Positions 58,101-64,000 of a DNA stretch of 64,000 nt are shown in pieces. This DNA comes from Diphasiastrum complanatum. Its lineage: Eukaryota > Streptophyta > Lycopodiopsida > Lycopodiales > Lycopodiaceae. The position numbers were made by a program, and so were the translations under genes. The notes under the pieces were generated by a model. It was given only the letters and a program-made list of their open reading frames with translations. It was not told the origin of the DNA and made no database searches. Positions within the stretch are counted from its first letter, which is position 1, and every line of letters starts with the position of its first letter. The stretch lies in the NCBI GenBank assembly GCA_029204225.1, contig CM055112.1:31012934-31076933 (forward strand), written 5' to 3'.

Positions 58101-59112
58101 TGTAGATGATGTTACCTTCTCCCTCATAAGACAATAAGGATGTAAAGTATTCCTTATGTCTTGTCATGTGAGATGAGGCTCCACTATCAATCCACCAAGG
58201 ATCATTATCATCTATGTTGGCTAACAAACTTGAAGTCATAACAAGTGATTCACATGTGTTATGTTCTTCCTCATCTATTGTAAGATTTCCTTGCCTCTCT
58301 CCTTGCTCTCTTTTCTTCTTATAACATTCATTTGCAAAATGACCTTTTATCCCACAATAAAAGCACTTGAACTTTGACTTATTGTTCTTAGTAGAAGAGG
58401 AAGAGGAAGAGTGATCATCATGATCAAAGTTACCACCTTTGGACCATTTCCCTTTGCCTTTACCTTTGCCCTTGAATTTGCCTTTTGTGAAGAAAGCCTC
58501 TTCACCTCCACCTTGCAAGGATGCACCATCAAGCTTTGATTGCAACCTATGTTCTTCAGCCAATAAGATTTCTTGCAAGTCAACCACACTTGGCAAGACT
58601 CTTTGAATGGCAAAACTTTGCACAAGGTTAGCATGTTCATTTAGCAAACCATTCAACATAACTTGGACTATTTCACCATCTTTTATGTTCTCATCAATGC
58701 ATGCTAAATCATCACTTAGGGACTTAACTCTCAAGATAAATGCATGAGCACTTTCACCCTCTCTTTGCCTACTAGAAAATATTTGTCTCCTTAGGGTCAA
58801 TACCCTAGATGTGGACTTTGATTCAAAGAGCTTCTTTAAGGCATTCCATGCCTCACTTGCACTTTGACACTTTCCAACTTCCTTGAGAAGTTCATTTGTA
58901 ACATTCATTTTAATGATATGAAGAGCCCTTTTGGCCTTCTTATCAAACCTTTGTTGCTCTTGAAGTGTGAGAGGTCTCTCTTCAATTTCTGCAACTATGT
59001 CCATGAGTTCATTCAACTCAAGTAAGGACTCCATCCTCACTTTCCAAGTAGAGTAGTTTGATGAACTCAACCTTTCACTAGACTCTAGCATGATCCCACC
59101 ATTGGAAGCCAT
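55159..59112 (-). CDS. Copia Gag-Pol polyprotein, intact (element B)
   Basis: 1317 residues without interruption, collinear with the element A protein. Gag comes first; the CCHC knuckle CFYCGIKGHFANEC starts at 250. The protease WWIDSGASSHM has Asp 309. The integrase shows HKRLGH...CEHC, HSDIHSSSTTSNGG, RSDNGGEYTSNRF and NGVAERKNRTLCE. RT has YVDD at 990-993. RNase H shows SDSDFAGDQ, SSTEAEYKAL and CDNLSAQSLASNP. All catalytic residues expected for Ty1/Copia are visible. The stop codon overlaps the start of the 3' LTR and the polypurine tract encodes the last Glu-Glu-Gly, as in A. Confidence 0.97.
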   Translation of the reverse strand: MASNGGIMLESSERLSSSNYSTWKVRMESLLELNELMDIVAEIEERPLTLQEQQRFDKKAKRALHIIKMNVTNELLKEVGKCQSASEAWNALKKLFESKSTSRVLTLRRQIFSSRQREGESAHAFILRVKSLSDDLACIDENIKDGEIVQVMLNGLLNEHANLVQSFAIQRVLPSVVDLQEILLAEEHRLQSKLDGASLQGGGEEAFFTKGKFKGKGKGKGKWSKGGNFDHDDHSSSSSSTKNNKSKFKCFYCGIKGHFANECYKKKREQGERQGNLTIDEEEHNTCESLVMTSSLLANIDDNDPWWIDSGASSHMTRHKEYFTSLLSYEGEGNIIYTANDGQCDIKGIGTIPISLSTNRKANLENVLYIPSITKNLLSVSQMIDKGLDVEFIGDACLISKCGSLIAQGRRHGKLFKLDACVISNHEGCMAREQLTNQEVWHKRLGHPNFKSLEVMAKKELVLGLPKSLVANNSVCEHCALSKSHRLAYSRSTSRSKEAFQLVHSDIHSSSTTSNGGAKMYATFIDDFSRYTWIYLLKSKDEVFAAFVKFKNEMENQFNTKIKCLRSDNGGEYTSNRFKDFCIAHGIKREMSSPRTPQQNGVAERKNRTLCECAKAMRLHANLAKSFWGEALACANYLCNRWTSASLDGKTPHEVLYGRRPSVKHCRIFGCTCFVNITLDDRTKEDPSSKKGVFVGYSEVSKAYKVYIPSTKKVVISRDVIFHEENVSNVVDVDVDVPTNHHDVQDVLDEDGDATPKQTSRKTQRQRAKPSRLTYDEKGKQVVDNSNFAFLTSFDEPTCVGEAIQKKEWIQAMDHEHQALIKSNTWRLVKLPKDKKAIGCKWIFKIKTNQDGSINKYKARLVAKGYAQEYGIDYDETFAPVAKMVTIRILISLATLYDWDMWQMDVTNAFLNGDLEEDIYMEQPEGYVSHDEPNHVCYLQKSLYGLKQAPRSWYAKLNSFLLSQNFVMSEYDHSLYFRLNENDITLLLIYVDDIILSGGNNLDIDEIKMALKREFEIQDLGKLHYILGIEIIRTSKSTFICQEKYVNSILKRFHMEDCKVVSTPMESNVKLTTRSNERSFKDITLYRKLIGSLIWLTITRPDLSFVVGKLSQFMQDPSEAHWKLGKRVLRYISGSRDFGILYGGTTPNLCGFSDSDFAGDQMDRKSTSAFAIYLGDGVVSWLSKKQPTISLSSTEAEYKALTTCTKEILWIKRMLLDLHLLEPEKTPIILCDNLSAQSLASNPVFHARSKHIEIAHHFVRDQVIAKEVELQHVSSKECVADIFTKPLGKDLYLMHRSNLGMCSKTMLKLASIVEEGV

Positions 59113-60262
59113 GATTCTAATGTTTCTTCAACTTTTAGGTTCTGTCCTAAAGCACTTAGCACTCACTTTTCTCTCAACAAATGATAGATAAAGAGATCTA
59201 TGAAGATTTAGGACCCTAAAACACTTCTATCTTGAACCTAGATGGTTTCCAAGCATAGAAAGGAAGATTGAAACACATGCAACACTTTGCACACACTGAG
59301 AATGGATTACAAAATCAAACCAACCTGAACACACTCTTGCTTAAGCTCTCAAACTTTCCAGCAAGTGACCAAATCAAGTTATGGTGTGAAGAGTTACTTG
59401 CATTCTTAGAAAATACCCAAAACTAGGATGCCAAGATTACCTAGTAATGAACAAACTTGATCAACATATGATCAACACACTAAGATATTGATTCAACCTG
59501 TAAAACCACATGTAAACCACACTTCTAAAAGTTTATAAACTCCAGCAAGTGATAAATACAAGATTTAGAGGTGAATGAATGAGCACACTTAGTGAATCAC
59601 AAGACTAGCTTCACTATCTTGTCAAATCTTGGTGTTTAGATGTAGATCTAAGATCACTTCACATGAGAATGTTCCTCAACCTGTTAAGAACCTGAAAACA
59701 CACTTGCATAATGGTTAACACCTTCCAGCAAATGCTCCAATCAAATTACATAAGGAGAGTTACTTACAAGTACACCAAAATTTATGCCAAAATTGATGAC
59801 AATCTTTACAATATGCTCTTCACAATGGAGCTTACAATATGTTCACCCAAAAAAGGGGATCTTTCATCCAAATGGGAGCTTTGCTCAGCCTTTAGGAGAA
59901 TTACAACTCACTCAAAAGAGCATTTGTCATCCACTTAAGGAGAAGTTTCATCCACTTAAGGAGAGTGTTCATCCAAGAATGGAGATTGTCAACAATAGGA
60001 TTGAAAAGAACATTGTTAGTATTGAATATGCACAAGCCTCACAATCACAAATGATTAGGTGTTATGATCTGATCCAAAATAGTTTCTTTTCAGTCTCTGA
60101 TCTTCAATAGACCTGAAATATGCTTTTGATCCACAAGTTCAACTCACAAAACAAAGGTTAGTAAGATTTGATCAACAAAGCAATGCAAAATCATGCTAGA
60201 ACTTGATCAAACATCCAAATATCACCAAAAATGGAATACTTACTGTAAATAGAAGCCAACCA
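59113..60262 (-). other. Copia B leader with about 180-bp repeats
   Basis: 1.15 kb between primer site and the Gag start, about twice the leader of element A. CAACCTG followed some 35-45 bases later by CCAGCAA(G/A)TG recurs from about 59,321, 59,494 and 59,677. Another small duplication, TCATCCACTTAAGGAGA, is at about 59,928 and 59,949. No conserved frame. Confidence 0.6.
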
Positions 60263-60274
60263 GCTCTGATACCA
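60263..60274 (-). other. Copia B primer-binding site
   Basis: Minus strand TGGTATCAGAGC, directly abutting the 5' LTR. Confidence 0.96.
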
Positions 60275-60929
60275 TGTGAAAAATTCAGATCCTAAGTGGA
60301 TCTAAACTCCAAGATCATTGGCTTGAATGCTTGCACTCCAAACTACATAAGCTAGGAATTGGCAACACATTCTATGCTACCTAGAATGCAAAGAACTTGA
60401 TCAAAAAGCATTTATCACAAATGGAAACTTCCATAAACATCAAGTGCGGCCCAAAATAACATTATACAGTCCATAATACATCAGCCTACCACTTTTGGAA
60501 AGCACCTAAGATCATACACAATAGCTTGAAGACAATACACACAACAATGCTCTCAATGGAGGAAGAAACAATGACAATGATCTATTGATCTCAATGAAGC
60601 ATACAAAAGGTTTCTCCAACCTGTTCTCCACGACCTCCCTACTATTTATGGATGAGGAAGATGACTCTCTCTCCTCTCTCTAGAAGGTACTTGACCCTAG
60701 ATATTCCCTATATAGGAAAAATAGCTAAAAATGGCTTATATGACCAAAATACATCAAAATGGTCTCATTTTGAAGGGTATGAAGTTTGACACTTCATCAT
60801 ACTGAAAAAATACAGTAAATAAAAACATTGTGGCCTGGTTCACACGTGTGAAACTCCAGAACCAAAACTATTTACAATTTTAGCCAATTTAGGCCTCAAA
60901 CTAGCTAGGAAATGTTGACAATTTTCACA
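60275..60929 (-). repeat. Copia B 5' LTR
   Basis: 655 bp, two differences from the 3' LTR; target duplication TTTGG follows at 60,930-60,934. Confidence 0.97.
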
Positions 60930-61186
60930 TTTGGCCACTTGGCTTTCCCACCAAAATGCTAACCCTACCAATTTTGGGTCTAGATTCAATGTACCCAACT
61001 TATTCAAATTGAATCTACTCAAACTCGCATTCTATCTTTCCCACACTTTCAAAAAGTGTTTATTCAGATGAAATTTAGACTAATGAACTTGAAAAGTCAA
61101 CCTCTAAGTCTAAAACAAGTTTTGGCCTCAATATGCCAAATATGGAAATATTGCAAAATGTGATGAAACTAGTTGAATCTTTCACA
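60930..61186 (-). repeat. Copia C 3' LTR, proximal part
   Basis: In minus orientation starts TGTGAAAGATTCAAC right after the polypurine tract GAAGAGGGAG. Contains GGGAAAGCCAAGTGGCCAAA at the edge of the B insertion, matching the solo LTR at about 7,970. Confidence 0.85.
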
Positions 61187-61770
61187 CTCCCTCTTCAACT
61201 AGTTTTAGCATAGACTTTGATAATACTCCAAGTGAAGTCCTATGCTTCATGAACAAGTCTTTTCCCAATGCTTTGGTGAAGATATCAGCTACACATTCCC
61301 TTGAAGACACATGTTGAAGCTCCACCTCCTTTGCAATGACTCGCTCCCTCACAAAATGATATTGTATCTCAATATGCTTGCTCCTAGCATGAAAGATAGG
61401 ATTGGATGCCATTCTTTGGGCTGATTGATTGTCACAAAAGATGATTGGGCTCTCTGAAGAATCCAGCAAGTGAAGATCCTTGATCATGCTCTTGATCCAT
61501 ACCATCTCCTTTGTGCAATGTGTAAGAGCTTTGTACTCGGCCTCACTAGATGACAATGAGATAGTGGCTTGTTTCTTTGACATCCATGATATAGCTCCAT
61601 CACCTATGAAAATACAATAAGAACTAATGGATTTCCTATCCATTACATCTCCAGCATAGTCCTAATCTGAAAATCCAAAAAGATTAGGTGATGATCCCTC
61701 ATACAATATGCCAAAATCTCGAGTTCCAATGATGTACCTCAAAACTCGCTTTCCTAGCTTCCAATGCTCC
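61182..61770 (-). pseudogene. Copia C RNase H end
   Basis: Open from 61,643 to the stop: MDRKSISSYCIFIGDGAISW, SSSEAEYKAL, FCDNQSAQRMASNP, HARSKHIEIQYHFVRE and the terminal EEGV, as in elements A and B. Upstream the same frame gives EHWKLGKRVLRYIIGTRDFG and GSSPNLFGFSD, then a TAG before DYAGDV (about 61,662). It is out of frame with the integrase-containing frame upstream. Confidence 0.9.
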
Positions 61771-62662
61771 TAGCATAGTTTTTGCCAATAGAACTTTGAT
61801 CCATCATAAGAATGATCTTCTTCCTAAAAATAGATCTCCTTTCAATGATCATGTAATGCTCAAAATAGAAACAACCATAATTGATATAGAGAATAGTGTC
61901 CACTTGGGATGCTTCACTATTTCTTACATCAATTTTACATGTAAAAATGTGACTAGAACATGAAGAATCAAATAGAATGTAAATGAAATGATTCCACCAT
62001 GCTTCCAACTCTGAACTCTCTGGAAAAATATAGCAAACAAACGATAAATGTGAGTGATCAACTTTTGCTTGCATGTCTCCTCCTCCTTTGTCCTTTGTTG
62101 CCTTGTATCCACCATGATACTCCATGAATGAGCCTCCATCTTCATCTTGCCTCAAGATACCATCATACCTTGATGACTTGACCGTGAATGAGTGACATAA
62201 TGAACCTCCAATAGCTTCATTTCCATCAGCAAAATCAGCCAAGAATGCTGGTACAAATCCAACATCAAAACAATGCTCACCAATGTAGCTAGTTTTACCA
62301 TATCTTGACAATTTGCACACATCCACATGAAATTGCTCAAACATGAGATAGAAAAAGTAAAGTAAACTTGAACAACACTTCCTTGCTGCTCCTTTGACCT
62401 TACTTGAGTCTTCAATATGCTGCAAAAACAGATCCATAACACCTTCGCCAATTACCTCTTCTTTGATGTTCTTCACTAGCTCCAAATAGCCACCTTCTCT
62501 TTTGACTAGTTGAAGCGCTTTGAGATCAACCTCTTGATCTTCAACTTGAACATCAAAGTCATTGAACAAAATTTGTTTTCCAGATCCATTACTTGATTTT
62601 ACAGCAAGATAACATCCATCCACTTGCATAGCTCCATGTACACAAGAAGATCTTCCAAAAGA
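61771..62662 (-). other. Non-Copia insert replacing the Copia C reverse transcriptase
   Basis: Between the end of the integrase region (...MDLEYRSLMKSGT) and the EHWK codons of RNase H, where elements A and B encode RT, this copy has about 890 bases with no similarity to RT in any frame. It reads in frame with integrase for about 298 codons until TAG near 61,754. The first third is clearly protein-like, with GCYLAVKSSNGSGKQILFND, an acidic VEDQEVDLKALQL stretch and ELVKNIKEEVIGEGVMDLFL. The last third is richer in aromatic and hydrophobic residues and could be former non-coding DNA. I do not recognise the source. The native segment missing here (compare about 28,735-29,618 in A) is of nearly equal length. 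Confidence 0.7.
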
Positions 62663-64000
62663 TGTTCCACTCTTCATAAGAGATCGATACTCAAGATCCA
62701 TTGCTTGGATCCACTCGTCTTCTTTCCTTGCTTGATCTACACTTGTAGGCTCATCCAAAGAGGTTAGGAAAGCAACATAATTTCCAGAAACTACTTGCTT
62801 ACCCTTTTGATCATATGTGAGCCTTGAAGGTACTTGTCTTTCTCTTGATGTTCTCCTTGGCTTTTGACTTGATGAAGGTCCATCATCACCACCATCCAAA
62901 GTAGGATCCTTCTCATCAACATCAAGAATGTTAGATCCATCTACTTTACCATCAATCATGCTTGAAGACACCTTTGGAATGTTTCCCTCATCAAAAATGA
63001 CATCTCTACCAGCAATCACTTTGTTAGTAGAAGGAATGTAAACCTTGTAGGCTTTACTCACCTCACTATATCCAACAAAAATACCTCTTCTTGAAGATGG
63101 ATCCTCCTTGGTCCTATCATCAAGAGTAATGTTGACATAGCATGTGCATCCAAAGGTTCTTAGAAAGTTGACACTCGGCCTCCTCTTGAATAGCATCTCA
63201 AAAGGTGTCCTTCCATCCAAAATAGCACTCGACCACCTATTGCACAAGAAATTGGCACACAACAAAGCTTGATCCCAAAATGGTTTGTCAAGATTAGCAC
63301 TTAGCCTCATAGCTTTAGCACTTTCACATAAAGTCCTATTCTTCCTTTCAGCCACTCCATTTTGTTGTGGAGTCCTTGATGTTGTATACTCCCTCTTGGT
63401 CCCATGCTCATCACAAAAGTCCTTGAACTTGTTAGATATGTACTCACCACCATTGTCACCTCTCAAGCACTTGATCTTTGTGGAGAATTGGTTCTCCCTT
63501 GAATTCTTGAACTTGACAAAGACATCATACACTTCATCCTTGCTCTTTAGTAGATAGATCCAACAAAATCTACTAAAATCATCAATGGATGTTACATACA
63601 TCTTTGCTCCACTATTGCTAATTGTAGTAAATCCATGAATATCCGAATGTACAAGCTGAAAAGGCTTTGTAGATATAGAAATAGATCTAGTATAAGGTAG
63701 TCTATGTGACTTAGACAAAGCACAAGACTCACAAACATGCTTGTCATTACTTAAGGAACTTGGAAGACCAATCACAACCTTCTTCCTTGCCATTACCTCC
63801 AATGACTTGAAGTTGAGGTGTCCCATCCTTTTGTGCCAAACCTCTTGAATATAAATTTGCTCCCTTGCAACACATCCAACTTGGTTAGCAATAACACAAG
63901 CATCAAGTTTGAACAACTTCCCTTGCCTTTTACCTTTTCCAATCAAGACATCCTTCCTTTTGATCAAACAAGCATCTCCATCAAACTCCACTTTGAGGCC
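62663..64000 (-). pseudogene. Copia C pre-integrase and integrase, runs off the window
   Basis: Open on the minus strand from the window edge (at least 63,991): LIGKGKRQGKLFKLDACVIA, the zinc region HKRMGH...CESC, then HSDIHGFTTISNSG, RGDNGGEYISNKF and NGVAERKNRTLCE (D-D-E core present), FGCTCYVNITLDDRTKEDPS and RLTYDQKGKQVV. A few changes from A and B are visible, for example IDDFSRF preceded by TS rather than TF. Gag and protease lie beyond the window. The copy cannot replicate on its own because RT is gone. Confidence 0.92.

Larger units (their letters stand above)
54509..60929 (-). mobile_element. Intact young Copia retrotransposon (element B), nested in Copia C
   Basis: LTRs 54,509-55,163 and 60,275-60,929 (655 bp each) differ at only two positions that I can find (a G/A in the segment after GCGGCCCAAAATA and a T/C after CTCCACGAC). 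The target duplication TTTGG is at 54,504-54,508 and 60,930-60,934. Primer site, polypurine tract and a 1317-codon open Gag-Pol are intact. It sits in the 3' LTR of Copia C in the same orientation. Close relative of element A. Confidence 0.97.

Overview
This is intergenic, transposon-packed DNA from a land plant nuclear genome. The evidence is plant-type primer sites matching initiator tRNA-Met (TGGTATCAGAGC), Copia and chromodomain Gypsy elements, CACTA transposons with TNP2/DUF4218/DUF4216-type domains, an interstitial TTTAGGG repeat and long AG/CT microsatellites. The only non-transposon gene I can support is a small secreted cysteine-rich protein that looks like a KP4-type killer toxin. 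That family is known from fungi and from moss, so a non-flowering plant (moss or fern) is my guess, not something the sequence proves.

Layout. 0-4 kb: unassigned AT-rich DNA. 3.9-5.1 kb: a dead first copy of the KP4-like locus with its promoter, followed by an (AG)n module. 5.1-12.2 kb: two CACTA transposase remnants in opposite orientation, with a truncated LTR and a Copia RNase H fragment between them. 12.8-13.3 kb: a fold-back repeat. 14.2-22.2 kb: a second decayed KP4-like locus, split by a complete but dead Gypsy chromovirus (14,899-21,165, target duplication GTAAG). 24.5-31 kb: a BED zinc-finger fragment, then a complete Copia element (A, 24,993-30,853) with apparently identical LTRs, target duplication ATCCG and an open 1316-residue Gag-Pol. 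32-33.6 kb: Copia RT and CACTA debris. 33.9-36.7 kb: a hairpin, microsatellites, an AG-associated repeat family, telomere-like repeats and a cluster of palindromes. 37.9-45.2 kb: Gypsy gag, decayed Copia (F) and Gypsy RT fragments. 45.5-48.1 kb: the third, intact KP4-like locus. 49-54 kb: Gypsy gag, CACTA, solo-type LTR and protease remnants. 54.1-64 kb: an old Copia (C) whose 3' LTR is split by a second young intact Copia (B, 54,509-60,929, target duplication TTTGG).

Two things stand out. (1) The KP4-like gene lies in a segment present three times: one intact copy and two disrupted ones. All keep recognisable promoters and all have an (AG)n tract downstream on the sense strand. (2) Copia C carries about 0.9 kb of non-Copia sequence, read in frame after the integrase, where the reverse transcriptase should be; this suggests captured foreign coding sequence. 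Elements A and B look capable of recent movement. Everything else is in various stages of decay.
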